Shown one piece after another: positions 24,364 through 32,946 of a stretch of 64,000 bases of DNA. The position numbers and the translations under genes were made by a program. The stretch is taken from contig CBDIDO010000003.1 of assembly GCA_965277735.1 (NCBI GenBank), positions 682,001 to 746,000 on the forward strand, written 5' to 3'. This DNA is from RH-AL1 sp965277735. GTDB lineage: Bacteria > Pseudomonadota > Alphaproteobacteria > Rhizobiales > Beijerinckiaceae. Under the pieces are notes generated by a model. It was not told the origin of the DNA. It did not search any database and saw only the letters and a program-made list of their open reading frames with translations. How positions within the stretch are numbered: the stretch's first letter is position 1; every line of letters starts with the position of its first letter.

Positions 24364-25188
24364 CTAGCCGTTCGCGCCGGGGTGCTCGCCGGCCCGCTGC
24401 GGGAAGACCGCGATGCAGGCAACGATGAACGCGATGAGGATCGCCGACGCCGAGAAGCGGTCGAGCGCCAGGCCGCCGTGCGACACCGGCTTGTCCAAGA
24501 AGTCGCCGACGGTGGCGCCGAGTGGGCGGGTCAGGATGAAGGCGATCCAGAAGAGACCCACGCGCGACAGGTTCGTCAGCTGAGCGAGCAGGCAGACGGC
24601 GACGAGCGCGGTGCCGAACACCAGCGCGCCACCGGCATAGCCGAGGCCGCCGGTGTCGGCGGCGAAATCGCCGAGCGCGGTGCCGAGCGTCTGCGAGAAT
24701 AGGATCGTCACCCAGTAGAAGCTTTCGACCTTCGGCGTCTCGATGTGGCTCGCCGAGATCGATCCCGTCGCCAGCCACCAGGTCGCGAGACTGCCGATCA
24801 GCAGCGTGAACAGCAGCAGAGAGCCGCCGATATAGCCGATGCCGAGCGACCGGTCCGCGAAGTCGGCCAGCGTCGTGCCGACCGTCGTCGAGGCGATGAC
24901 GACGCCCCAGTACAGGAACGGGTGGAACCGCTGCGCGCGGACCTGCACGATACAGATGGCGATGAAGGCGAGGGCGAAGATCGCCGTCGAGACGAGATAG
25001 CCGAGATGCAGAGACATCGAGACCGCGTCGCCGCCCGTCTCGCCGAGCGTCGTCGCGGCGATCTTGATGACCCAGAACGACAGCACGACCTCGGGCACCT
25101 TGCCGAAGCCCGCGCGCGCCTCGGTGCGCTGGGTCGCGACGCGCGAGCCATGCAGCGCCCCGCTGAAGGAGCCTACGGCTGCGGTCAT
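24364..25188 (-). CDS. COG4705-type (DUF347) integral membrane protein
   Basis: A 274-residue membrane protein with about eight helices arranged as repeats: KIAATTLGETGGDAVSMSL, VIASTTVGTTLADFADRSL, ILFSQTLGTALGDFAADTGG and ILTRPLGATVGDFLDKPVS. Each contains a T-x-G-x-x-x-[AG]-D core in a helix. The four-fold repeat is characteristic of the family; transport is suspected but the substrate is unknown. It is divergent from bchD across 160 bp, in which I see no recognisable regulatory palindrome. Confidence 0.85.
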   Translation of the reverse strand: MTAAVGSFSGALHGSRVATQRTEARAGFGKVPEVVLSFWVIKIAATTLGETGGDAVSMSLHLGYLVSTAIFALAFIAICIVQVRAQRFHPFLYWGVVIASTTVGTTLADFADRSLGIGYIGGSLLLFTLLIGSLATWWLATGSISASHIETPKVESFYWVTILFSQTLGTALGDFAADTGGLGYAGGALVFGTALVAVCLLAQLTNLSRVGLFWIAFILTRPLGATVGDFLDKPVSHGGLALDRFSASAILIAFIVACIAVFPQRAGEHPGANG

Positions 25189-25348
25189 GGGGATGCTCCT
25201 TTTGTTTGCGGTCCGACCTTGTCAGCGTGAGCTTCGATTGCGGCAGCGCTTGGACGGATCATGAGTGGCGAATGAAGGAGCTTGCGGGACTCGCAGCCGA
25301 CGCTAGGGTGCGGCCAAGCGAGGGCGCGAGATCCCGCAAGAGGCAGGG

Positions 25349-27139
25349 ATGGCCACGGCACATACCGATCACGAGGGCATCGCCCGCAGCGCGCTCGCGC
25401 TCGGCGCCGCCGCGCTCCTCGCCGTCGACCCTGGCCTCGGCGGCGCCACGCTGCGCGCGCCGGCGGGGCCGGCCCGCGACGCGTGGCTTGCGACCCTGCG
25501 CGCCGCCCTCGCCCGCGCGGCGGGCGCGGCGCCGCTCCCGTGGCGGCGGCTGCCGCCCGGCGTGGCCGAGGGCCGCCTGATCGGCGGCCTCGACCTCGCG
25601 GCGACCCTGGCCGCGGGGCGGCCGATCGCCGAGCGCGGCCTCCTCGCGGAGGCCGCAAGCGGCGTCCTCGTCGTGCCGATGGCCGAGCGACTCGCCGGCG
25701 GCGCGGCCGGGCTCGTCGCGAGCGCCCTCGACACCGGCGAGATCGTCGTCGAGCGCGACGGCATCGCGGCCCGGGCTCGCGCGGATTTCACCTGCATCCT
25801 GCTCGACGAGGGCGTCGACGACGAGCGCGCCCCGGCCGCGCTCGTCGAGCGGCTCGCCTTTTCCCTCGATCTCGCCGGGCTGCGCCCCGCCGAGATCGCC
25901 GCCGACGCATCCGACATCGCCGCCGCCCGCGCCCGCCTGCCGGCGGTTTCTGCCGGCGACGACGTCGTCGAGGCGATCGCCGCGGCGGGGCTCGCCTTCG
26001 GCGTGCCCTCGCTGCGCGTCGCGGGGCTGGCGCTGCGTGCCGCCAAGGCGGCGGCCGCGCTCGCCGGGCGCGACGAAGTCGCGGCCGACGACCTCGAGCT
26101 CGCCGCCGCGCTCGTGATCGCGCCGCGCGCGACGCAGCTGCCGGCGCCGCCGGAGAGCGAGCAGCCGGACCAGCCGCCGCCTGAAGACGACCCGGCGCCG
26201 CCCGAGCCGCCGCCGGAGGAGACCTCCGACGAGTTCAGCGCCGGCCCGCAGGACCTGACCGACCTCGTCGTCGAGGCGACGCGCGCGGCGATCCCGCCTG
26301 ATCTCCTGGCCACGCTGTCGCTCGACGCGACGAGCCCGCGCGCGGCGCCCGGCCGCGCCGGCGTCGCCCGCGCCTCGGCCAAGCGCGGCCGCCCCGCCGG
26401 CGTGCGGCGCGGGGCGCCGGGCCACGGCGTGCGGCTCGCCATCGTCGAGACGCTGCGCGCCGCCGCCCCCTGGCAGCGCCTGCGCCGCGCCACCGCCCCG
26501 GCTGGCGCCAGCCGTGTCCTCGTGCGCCGCGAGGATTTTCGCGTCGCGCGCTTCAAGGAGAAGAGCGAGACGCTCACGCTCTTCGTCGTCGACGCCTCGG
26601 GCTCGGCCGCGCTGCATCGCCTCGCCGAGGTGAAGGGCGCGGTCGAGCTGATCCTCGCCGAATGCTATGTTCGCCGCGACCAGGTCGCGCTGATCGCCTT
26701 CCGCGGCAACGGCGCCGAGCTGATCCTGCCGCCGACGCGCTCGTTGGTGCGGGCCAAGCGGGCGCTGGCGGGGCAGGCGGGTGGCGGCGGCACGCCGCTC
26801 GCCGCGGGGATCGAGCTGGCGGCGCAGGTCGTCGATGCCGGCCGACGCCGCGGGCAGGCGGCGGTCGCGGTTTTCCTGACCGACGGCAAGGCCAATGTCG
26901 GGCGCACCGGCCGGGCCGGGCGCGCCGAGGCCGAGGCCGACGCGCTCGCGGCGGCGCGGCTGTTCCGGGCGGCCGGGGCCTCGCCCCTGGTGCTCGACAT
27001 CGCGCCGCGGCCCGGCGAGGCGGCCGCCCGTCTCGCCGCTGCCATGAGCGCGCGCTACATCCCGCTGCCCTATGCCGACGCGCAGGCTCTCTCCCGCGCG
27101 GTGATGGCCGCTACGCCGAAAGCGGCGGGCAACGTTTGA
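25349..27139 (+). CDS. bchD: Magnesium chelatase subunit D
   Basis: A 596-residue subunit of the Mg-protoporphyrin IX chelatase, the first committed step of bacteriochlorophyll synthesis. The N-terminal ~270 residues are a degenerate AAA+ domain, followed by an acidic proline-rich linker (EQPDQPPPEDDPAPPEPPPE) and a C-terminal integrin-I domain whose metal site DASGS and downstream GGGGTPLAAG and TDGKANVGRTG are intact. It partners BchI and BchH. bchI, usually directly upstream, is absent here; a membrane-protein gene in the opposite direction takes its place. Two hydrolase genes follow in the same direction. Confidence 0.95.
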   Translation: MATAHTDHEGIARSALALGAAALLAVDPGLGGATLRAPAGPARDAWLATLRAALARAAGAAPLPWRRLPPGVAEGRLIGGLDLAATLAAGRPIAERGLLAEAASGVLVVPMAERLAGGAAGLVASALDTGEIVVERDGIAARARADFTCILLDEGVDDERAPAALVERLAFSLDLAGLRPAEIAADASDIAAARARLPAVSAGDDVVEAIAAAGLAFGVPSLRVAGLALRAAKAAAALAGRDEVAADDLELAAALVIAPRATQLPAPPESEQPDQPPPEDDPAPPEPPPEETSDEFSAGPQDLTDLVVEATRAAIPPDLLATLSLDATSPRAAPGRAGVARASAKRGRPAGVRRGAPGHGVRLAIVETLRAAAPWQRLRRATAPAGASRVLVRREDFRVARFKEKSETLTLFVVDASGSAALHRLAEVKGAVELILAECYVRRDQVALIAFRGNGAELILPPTRSLVRAKRALAGQAGGGGTPLAAGIELAAQVVDAGRRRGQAAVAVFLTDGKANVGRTGRAGRAEAEADALAAARLFRAAGASPLVLDIAPRPGEAAARLAAAMSARYIPLPYADAQALSRAVMAATPKAAGNV

Positions 27140-27180
27140 TCGCGCCGGCACGTTCTGCCGGCGCCTCAAGAGGAAGCCGG

Positions 27181-28200
27181 ATGGATTTTCGCCTCAGCCC
27201 GTTCCGCCAGCCCCGCAGCCCGCTCCGGCGCGCCGCCACCTGGAGCCTGATCCCGCTCGGCCTCTCCGCCGGCTGGCTCGGCTCGGCGGCCTTGCGGGTG
27301 CCGCACGACGTGCCGCTCGATCTTCCGCTGGACGCCGAGATGACCGCGCTGCACGTTCCCTTCGGCGAGCTGGCCACCTATGCCGCCGGGCCGGACGAGG
27401 GCGTGCCGCTACTGCTCGTGCACAGCGTCAACGCGGCGGCGAGTGCCTACGAGGTCGGGCCGCTGTTCGCCCATTACGCCAAGAGCCGGCCGGTCTACGC
27501 GCTCGACCTGCCGGGCTACGGTCTGTCGGACCGGCGTGATCGCATCTACACGCCGCGGCTGATGACGGATGCCCTGATCGCGATGATGGAGACGATCCGG
27601 GGGAAGCACGGCGCCTTCCCGATCGACGTCGTCGCGCTGTCGCTGGGCTGCGAGTTCGCGGCGAGGGCGGCGACCGACCACCCCACCTATTTTCGCAGCC
27701 TCGGGCTGATCGCGCCGACTGGCTTCGACTCGCGCCGCGAGGTCGAGGGGCCGGCCGGCGAGACCTACGGCAAGCCGTCGGTGCGCGACGTCGTCTCGTT
27801 CCCGGCCTGGGGCCGCCCGCTGTTCGACGCGCTGACCAGCCGCATCTCGATGCGTTATTTCCTCGAGAAGACCTTCGGCTCGAAGCGCATCGACGAAGGC
27901 CTGCTCGACTACGGCTGGGCCGCTGCCCATCAGCCGGGCGCCGAGCACGCGCCGTTCTCGTTCCTCTCCGGCTTCCTGTTTTCTGCCGACTCGCTGACGC
28001 TCTACAAGGAGCTCGCGATGCCGGTGTGGATGGCGCACGGCGTGCGCGGCGACTTCGTCGACTACAAACGCAAGACCGAGGTCGAGGGTCGCCCCGGCTG
28101 GACCATCCAGGTCTTCGAGACCGGCGCCATGCCGCATTTCGAGCGGCTCGGCGAGGTCGTCGCCGTCTACGATGCCTTTCTCGCCAAGGTCGCCGGCTGA
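27181..28200 (+). CDS. Alpha/beta hydrolase between bchD and bchO
   Basis: A 339-residue alpha/beta hydrolase. An N-terminal hydrophobic segment (about 19-40, WSLIPLGLSAGWLGSAAL) could anchor it. The oxyanion region is LLLVHSVNAAASAYE, the nucleophile elbow VALSLGCEF (an S-L-G form rather than strict GxSxG), and HFERLGEV near the end supplies a possible catalytic His. It starts 41 bp after bchD and its TGA overlaps the bchO ATG by one base, so it belongs to the bchD-bchO unit. It may help pigment or lipid processing, but no reaction can be assigned. Confidence 0.85.
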   Translation: MDFRLSPFRQPRSPLRRAATWSLIPLGLSAGWLGSAALRVPHDVPLDLPLDAEMTALHVPFGELATYAAGPDEGVPLLLVHSVNAAASAYEVGPLFAHYAKSRPVYALDLPGYGLSDRRDRIYTPRLMTDALIAMMETIRGKHGAFPIDVVALSLGCEFAARAATDHPTYFRSLGLIAPTGFDSRREVEGPAGETYGKPSVRDVVSFPAWGRPLFDALTSRISMRYFLEKTFGSKRIDEGLLDYGWAAAHQPGAEHAPFSFLSGFLFSADSLTLYKELAMPVWMAHGVRGDFVDYKRKTEVEGRPGWTIQVFETGAMPHFERLGEVVAVYDAFLAKVAG

Positions 28201-29120
28201 TGTTCTCCGCCCCTCACGCGCTCGACTTCGAACGCGACGGCCAGGCTTGGCCGAATCGCGATGCCAGCCGCTTCGTCCACGCCGCCGGCATCGACTGGCA
28301 CGTACAGGAAATCGGCGATCCGCAGCTGCCCGTGCTGGTGCTGCTGCACGGCACCGGTGCGGCGACGCATTCGTGGCGTGGGCTCGTGCCGCTGCTCGCG
28401 CCGCACTTCAGGCTCGTTGCGCTCGATCTGCCGGGACACGGCTTCACGCAGAAGCCGCCCAAGGCGCTGCTCGAGCTGCCGGGCATGGCGGCGGGCGTCT
28501 GCGCGCTGCTGCAGGTGCTCGGCGTCGATCCCGTGCTGGTGGCGGGTCACTCGGCCGGCGCCGCGGTGATGATCCGCATGGCGCTCGACTGCCGCATCCA
28601 TCCCAAGGGGCTCATCAGCCTCAACGGTGCGCTGACTCCCTATGGCGGCGACGCGGCGAAGATCCTGTCGCCGATCGCCAAGCTGCTGTTCCTCAACCCG
28701 CTGATGCCGCGCCTGTTCGCCTGGCGTGCCAGCGACCGCGCCTCGATCGAGCGCCTGATCAAGAACACCGGCTCGAGCGTCGACGCCGAGGGGGTCGAGC
28801 ACTACCGCACGATCGTCGCCTCGCCGGACCACGTCGCGGCCGCGCTCGGCATGATGGCGAATTGGGACCTGCAGCCGCTCGCCCGCGACATGGGCATGCT
28901 GGACGTGCCGCTGCTGCTGGTGGCCGCGTCGGGCGACAAGGCGATCAAGTCCGAGGACGCGTTCAAGGTCCGCGAGATGGCGCCGCACGCCAAGGTCGAG
29001 ATCATGCGCGGGCTCGGCCACCTCGCGCACGAAGAGGCGCCGGAAGCGGTGGCGGCGCTGATGCTGGGATTTGCGCGCGAGGTGGGGGCGCTTACGGCGG
29101 CGGCGCAACCCACGGGTTGA
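28200..29120 (+). CDS. bchO: BchO, alpha/beta hydrolase of the Mg-chelatase operon
   Basis: A 306-residue alpha/beta hydrolase with oxyanion motif LLHGTGAATHSWRG, nucleophile elbow VAGHSAGAAVMIR and C-terminal MRGLGHLAHEEAPE for the His. This matches BchO, encoded with bchI and bchD in purple bacteria and suspected of assisting Mg insertion or esterification; the exact role is unproven. The ATG overlaps the upstream stop (TGATG), so the longer open frame upstream is not used. Its 3' end overlaps the convergent PIN toxin gene by 29 bp. Confidence 0.9.
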   Translation: MFSAPHALDFERDGQAWPNRDASRFVHAAGIDWHVQEIGDPQLPVLVLLHGTGAATHSWRGLVPLLAPHFRLVALDLPGHGFTQKPPKALLELPGMAAGVCALLQVLGVDPVLVAGHSAGAAVMIRMALDCRIHPKGLISLNGALTPYGGDAAKILSPIAKLLFLNPLMPRLFAWRASDRASIERLIKNTGSSVDAEGVEHYRTIVASPDHVAAALGMMANWDLQPLARDMGMLDVPLLLVAASGDKAIKSEDAFKVREMAPHAKVEIMRGLGHLAHEEAPEAVAALMLGFAREVGALTAAAQPTG

Positions 29121-29520
29121 TGAGGCTGAGGCCGCACGGGGCGAAATGTTTGACGTTGCGCGTCACGAGCACCGCGGCGTGGACGCGGGCTATGGCGGCG
29201 ATCATAATGTCCTCGTTCTCGATGATGTGGCCGTGAGTCTCGCACAATCCCCGAATGTCGCCGTAGGCTCGCGCGCACGCGCTATCGAACGGCACGATGT
29301 AGGCCGCCAGAACGTCTTCGAAAAACTTGTCGATCCGCGCCGTAAGGTCGCGCTTTCGTCGACCCGTCGGCAATTTCGCGAGCCCGTATCGGATTTCCGC
29401 TTCGTTGATCGACGTTGTCGCGACCTCTTCGATCGGCAGGCCGCGGGCAAAGGCGTCGACCGATGGGTCGGGGACTGGGCGCAGCAGCTCGGAGATTACG
29501 TTGGTGTCGAGCAGAAACAC
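29092..29520 (-). CDS. PIN-domain ribonuclease toxin (VapC/FitB-like)
   Basis: A 142-residue PIN-domain protein from a GTG at 29520. The acidic active-site residues are visible: Asp in VFLLDTNVISELLRP, Glu in INEAEIRYGL, Asp in ENEDIMIAAIA, with TRNVKHFA near the end. These toxins cleave tRNA or mRNA. It starts 10 bp after the stop of the antitoxin gene. An ATG at 29607 is open but would overlap the antitoxin and add unstructured residues. Its last 29 bp overlap the end of bchO on the other strand. Confidence 0.88.
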   Translation of the reverse strand: MFLLDTNVISELLRPVPDPSVDAFARGLPIEEVATTSINEAEIRYGLAKLPTGRRKRDLTARIDKFFEDVLAAYIVPFDSACARAYGDIRGLCETHGHIIENEDIMIAAIARVHAAVLVTRNVKHFAPCGLSLINPWVAPPP

Positions 29521-29530
29521 GCGCGACCGC

Positions 29531-29797
29531 TCAGTAGCCGTCGGAGAAGTCCGGCGGCGATCGTCCTGGTCCACTTCCCCTCGGAGGGATGTCCAGTTCG
29601 ACGCCATGCTCCGGCCCGAACAACCGCCTTGCCGCCTCGGCGAGGTTCTCGCGCGGCGTCGTGGACAGCGGGCGGGAGACCGCGGCAGCGAGGACCGCGC
29701 GCGCTTCCTCCTCTGTCGTTCTGTGATGCGCCGCGGCAGCTTCTTTCAGACGCTCGTGAAGCGTCTCATCGAAATCGCTGATCAGGATGCTAGCCAC
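29531..29797 (-). CDS. FitA/VapB-like antitoxin
   Basis: An 88-residue protein with a short ribbon-helix-helix-type N-terminus: MASILISDFDETLHERLKEA, then HHRTTEEEARAVLAAAV. The C-terminus (FGPEHGVELDIPPRG) is the flexible toxin-binding part. It precedes the PIN toxin gene, the normal order, and should repress its own promoter and neutralise the toxin. The 157 bp upstream, before the bicupin gene, contains no other gene. Confidence 0.85.
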   Translation of the reverse strand: MASILISDFDETLHERLKEAAAAHHRTTEEEARAVLAAAVSRPLSTTPRENLAEAARRLFGPEHGVELDIPPRGSGPGRSPPDFSDGY

Positions 29798-29954
29798 GAC
29801 GATCTCCTCGATCCCGAGGCGACCGTATCAGTTCTGCGGCCGAAACGCATATCGGCGGGATATGCGCAGATGAGGGCGGCCGTCCAAGTCGTGGGGTGAG
29901 AGCGGCCGGCGGAGCATGACGCCGGCCGCGTTGTCCATCAGCTCCGCGAGCCGA

Positions 29955-31154
29955 TCACCCCTTCAGCTTGTCGATCGTGCCGTCCGGGACGCCGGAGAAA
30001 TTGTTGGACAGCAAATATTTCGGTGCCTTCTGGATCCAGGTGTTGAGGTCGATCTCCTCGAACTTGCCGCTGTCCCAGGTCTGGATGATCTCGAGGTCCT
30101 CGGTGCCGACATTCTTGATCGCGTGGCCGAAGCCCTGCGGGATGTAGGCGGCATCGCCGGGGCTGAACTCGGCTACCTTGCCGCGTCCGCCGGAGCCGAA
30201 CATCGCCACCTGGCCCTTGCCCTTCAGATAGTAGTGGAACTCGTTGGCGTTGACGTTCCAGTGCAGCTTGCGCATCGCGCCGGGCTTGATGACCATGCGC
30301 GCGCCGGACATCGATTTCGAGATCGGCCATTCGTCGACGGTGGCGAGCTGGAACGTGCCGCCGTCGAAGTCGCGCACCGCGCGCGGATCGGTCGTGAGGC
30401 GGAACTTGTGGGTCGATTCCTTCGGCCAGGGCGCGTCGAGCGCCTCGGAGATCGGAATGACCGGGCCGGACTGGATATAGGTCTCTCCCTTCGGGAACAC
30501 GTCGAACGCGTCCTTCGGGATCCCGAAGTCGAGCGCCAGCATGTCCTTCGGCGTGACGTTGACCCAGTCGGTGATCGAGAACGTGCCGTGCTCGGAAAAG
30601 GCGCCGTTGTCGAACGACAGCAGGAAGTGGCAGGGCTTGTCGCCGATCGTCTGGATCGAATGGCCGTGGCCCTTGGGGAAGAACCAGAGGTCGCCCGGCT
30701 TGTAATTGTTGATCTCGCTCGTGCCCTCTGGCGTCAGCACCACGGTTTGGCACTGCCCGTCGATAACGAAGGCCCATTCGGCGGCGATCGCGTGCCAGTG
30801 CAGCTCGCGCGAGGCGCCGGCATCGAGGAACATGTGGACCGCCGCGAGACCCTTGGCGATCGGGAAATGGTGGACGGTCGCCTCCTTGGCCCAGCCGCCC
30901 GAGGTGACCTTCGGCGCTGTCGCGTCCATCGCGTAATGGAAGTCCGGCATCGCGCCGACGTCTTGCGGGTTGTGATAGGCGACCTTGGCGCCCGGCGGCA
31001 GCTCGACGGACTGGCGCGCCGCGCCGCCCTCGCCCGGCTTGCCCTTGTCGGAACCCGAAGCATAGGCTTCGCCCTCGCCGCGGGCCGCGCTGGCCATCGC
31101 CGCGATCCCGCCCGCCCCGAGCGCCGCGCTGCCGAGAAAGGCGCGTCTATCCAT
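29955..31154 (-). CDS. Oxalate-decarboxylase-like bicupin, Tat-exported
   Basis: A 399-residue bicupin. The N-terminus MDRRAFLGSAALGAGG is a Tat-type signal, so the protein is exported folded. The first cupin has His119/His121/Glu126 in ELHWHAIAAEWAFVI and the lid FSEHGTF with Glu188, as in oxalate decarboxylases. The second cupin reads KLHWNVNANEFHYY, with Asn300 where a second metal-binding His is expected, so only one Mn site may be standard. The likely reaction is oxalate to formate and CO2; an oxidase or other bicupin is possible. It is divergent from crtI across 250 bp containing a PpsR-type site. Confidence 0.85.
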   Translation of the reverse strand: MDRRAFLGSAALGAGGIAAMASAARGEGEAYASGSDKGKPGEGGAARQSVELPPGAKVAYHNPQDVGAMPDFHYAMDATAPKVTSGGWAKEATVHHFPIAKGLAAVHMFLDAGASRELHWHAIAAEWAFVIDGQCQTVVLTPEGTSEINNYKPGDLWFFPKGHGHSIQTIGDKPCHFLLSFDNGAFSEHGTFSITDWVNVTPKDMLALDFGIPKDAFDVFPKGETYIQSGPVIPISEALDAPWPKESTHKFRLTTDPRAVRDFDGGTFQLATVDEWPISKSMSGARMVIKPGAMRKLHWNVNANEFHYYLKGKGQVAMFGSGGRGKVAEFSPGDAAYIPQGFGHAIKNVGTEDLEIIQTWDSGKFEEIDLNTWIQKAPKYLLSNNFSGVPDGTIDKLKG

Positions 31155-31377
31155 CTCGATGTCTCCCGAACGCGAGGGGCTCATTCCGCCCTCATTGTTT
31201 GCCGGCCTTGGTGAGCGCGGCGCTAGCCGCGACCATGACGGCCCGGACCTGGGGGCGGAACGCCGAAAATGTCGCACACAGTTATCGGGTGCCCCGATAG
31301 GCGAAGAAATCGGCGTCGGCCAAGGCGGCCAGGACGCGAAGCCGCACCTTAGACAGAGCCACAAACGGCTGGCGAAG

Positions 31378-31395
31378 TGTCAACTTCGTGTTACA
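31378..31395. promoter_or_regulatory. PpsR/CrtJ-type site upstream of crtI
   Basis: TGT-N12-ACA (tgtcaacttcgtgttaca) lies 9 bp before the crtI ATG. The consensus is that of the PpsR/CrtJ redox- and light-sensing repressor of photosynthesis genes. It may also affect the divergent bicupin gene. No second copy is adjacent; cooperative PpsR binding often uses two. Confidence 0.75.
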
Positions 31396-31404
31396 CATCC
31401 GCGC

Positions 31405-32946
31405 ATGACGCTGGCGACCTTGGATGCCGAGACGCAGCTGCCGCCGCCCGCTCCCGCGGAAAGCCGGCCGCACGCGATCGTCATCGGCAGCGGCTTCGGC
31501 GGCCTGGCGGCGGCGGTGCGGCTCGGCGCGCGCGGCTATCGCGTCACGGTGCTGGAGAAGCGCGCCTTGCTCGGCGGCCGCGCGGCGGTCTACCGGCAGG
31601 ATGGCTTCACCTTCGATGCCGGGCCGACCATCGTCACCGCGCCGTTCCTGTTCGAGGAGCTGTGGGCGCTCTGCGGCAAGCACCTGGCCGACGATGTCGA
31701 GCTGCGGCCCGTCTCTCCGTTCTACGAGATCCGCTTCGAGAACGGCGACGTCTTCCACTACACCGGCGACGCGCAGGCGATGCGCGCCGAGGTCGCGCGC
31801 TTCTCGCCGGGCGACGTCGCCGGCTACGAGCGCTTCATGCAAGCCTCCGAGACGATCTTCAAGATCGGCTTCGAGCAGCTCGGCGACGTGCCGTTCTCGT
31901 CGTGGCGTGACATGGCCAAGATCCTGCCGGCGATGGTGAAGCTGAAGAGCCACCGCTCCGTCTACGGCTACGTGTCGAGCTTCATGAGGGACGAGCGGCT
32001 GCGGACGATCTTCTCGTTCCACCCGCTGCTCATCGGCGGCAATCCGTTCTCCGCGACCTCGATCTATTGTTTGATCTGCTTCCTCGAGCGGCGCTGGGGC
32101 GTGCACTTTGCGATGGGGGGCACCGGGAAGCTCGTCACCGGCCTCGTTGGGCTGATCGAAGGGCAGGGTGGCAGCGTCCGCACCCGCGCCGCCGTCGACG
32201 AGATCCTCGTCGCGGATGGTCGTGCCGTCGGCGTGCGGCTCGCCTCGGGCGAGACGCTCGATGCCGACATCGTCGTCTCGAACGCCGACTCGGCCGCGAC
32301 CTACCGCCACTTGCTGCCGGCGCCGTCGCGCAAACGCTGGAGCGACAAGCGCCTCGACAAGGCGCGCTATTCGATGGGCCTCTTTGTCTGGTACTTCGGG
32401 ACGAAGCACCGCTACGAGAATGTTGCGCATCACACGATTTCGCTCGGGCCCCGCTACCGCGGCCTGCTCGACGACATCTTTACGAAGAAGCATCTTGCAG
32501 ATGACTTCTCGCTCTACCTGCATCGCCCGACGGCCACCGATCCGAGCCTGGCGCCGGACGGCTGCGACGCGTTCTACGTGCTCTCCCCCGTGCCGCACCT
32601 CCAGAGCGGCACCGGTTGGGGCCTTGCAGCCGAGCGCTACCGCCGAGCGATCGCGGAAAAGCTCGAGGCGACGCTGCTGCCGGGCTTGAGCGACAACATC
32701 GTCACCTCGCGCATGATGACGCCGCAGGATTTCGCCGACGATCTGTCCTCGATCAACGGCGCCGCCTTCGGCCTCGAGCCGGTGCTCACGCAGAGTGCCT
32801 GGTTCCGCCCGCACAACGTCAGCGAGGAGGTCGAAAACCTCTTCCTCGTCGGCGCGGGCACGCATCCCGGCGCCGGGCTCCCCGGCGTGCTCTCCTCCGC
32901 CCGCATCCTCGATAAGGTCGTCCCGCATGCCACGGCTTTTTCCTGA
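31405..32946 (+). CDS. crtI: Phytoene desaturase
   Basis: A 513-residue FAD enzyme that desaturates phytoene to neurosporene or lycopene at the membrane. The dinucleotide-binding motif is IVIGSGFGGLAAAVRLGARG, followed by the family signature DGFTFDAGPTIVTAP, and the C-terminal FLVGAGTHPGAGLPGVLSSA closes the FAD site. The ATG at 31405 follows the PpsR-type palindrome closely; the frame is open further upstream but without sequence typical of the family. It overlaps crtB by 20 bp. With crtCDEF it points to spirilloxanthin-type carotenoids. Confidence 0.97.
   Translation: MTLATLDAETQLPPPAPAESRPHAIVIGSGFGGLAAAVRLGARGYRVTVLEKRALLGGRAAVYRQDGFTFDAGPTIVTAPFLFEELWALCGKHLADDVELRPVSPFYEIRFENGDVFHYTGDAQAMRAEVARFSPGDVAGYERFMQASETIFKIGFEQLGDVPFSSWRDMAKILPAMVKLKSHRSVYGYVSSFMRDERLRTIFSFHPLLIGGNPFSATSIYCLICFLERRWGVHFAMGGTGKLVTGLVGLIEGQGGSVRTRAAVDEILVADGRAVGVRLASGETLDADIVVSNADSAATYRHLLPAPSRKRWSDKRLDKARYSMGLFVWYFGTKHRYENVAHHTISLGPRYRGLLDDIFTKKHLADDFSLYLHRPTATDPSLAPDGCDAFYVLSPVPHLQSGTGWGLAAERYRRAIAEKLEATLLPGLSDNIVTSRMMTPQDFADDLSSINGAAFGLEPVLTQSAWFRPHNVSEEVENLFLVGAGTHPGAGLPGVLSSARILDKVVPHATAFS

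Noticed and set aside
22572..24422. A 616-codon minus-strand frame spanning repeats, the SRP RNA and two genes
   Set aside because: It joins the N-terminal part of the frameshifted isochorismatase gene to meaningless sequence through repeats and the RNA gene; only its first ~49 codons after 24293 are real.
25259..27169. A 636-codon minus-strand frame opposite bchD
   Set aside because: Arg/Gly-rich antisense shadow; the bchD frame holds the intact integrin-I metal site.
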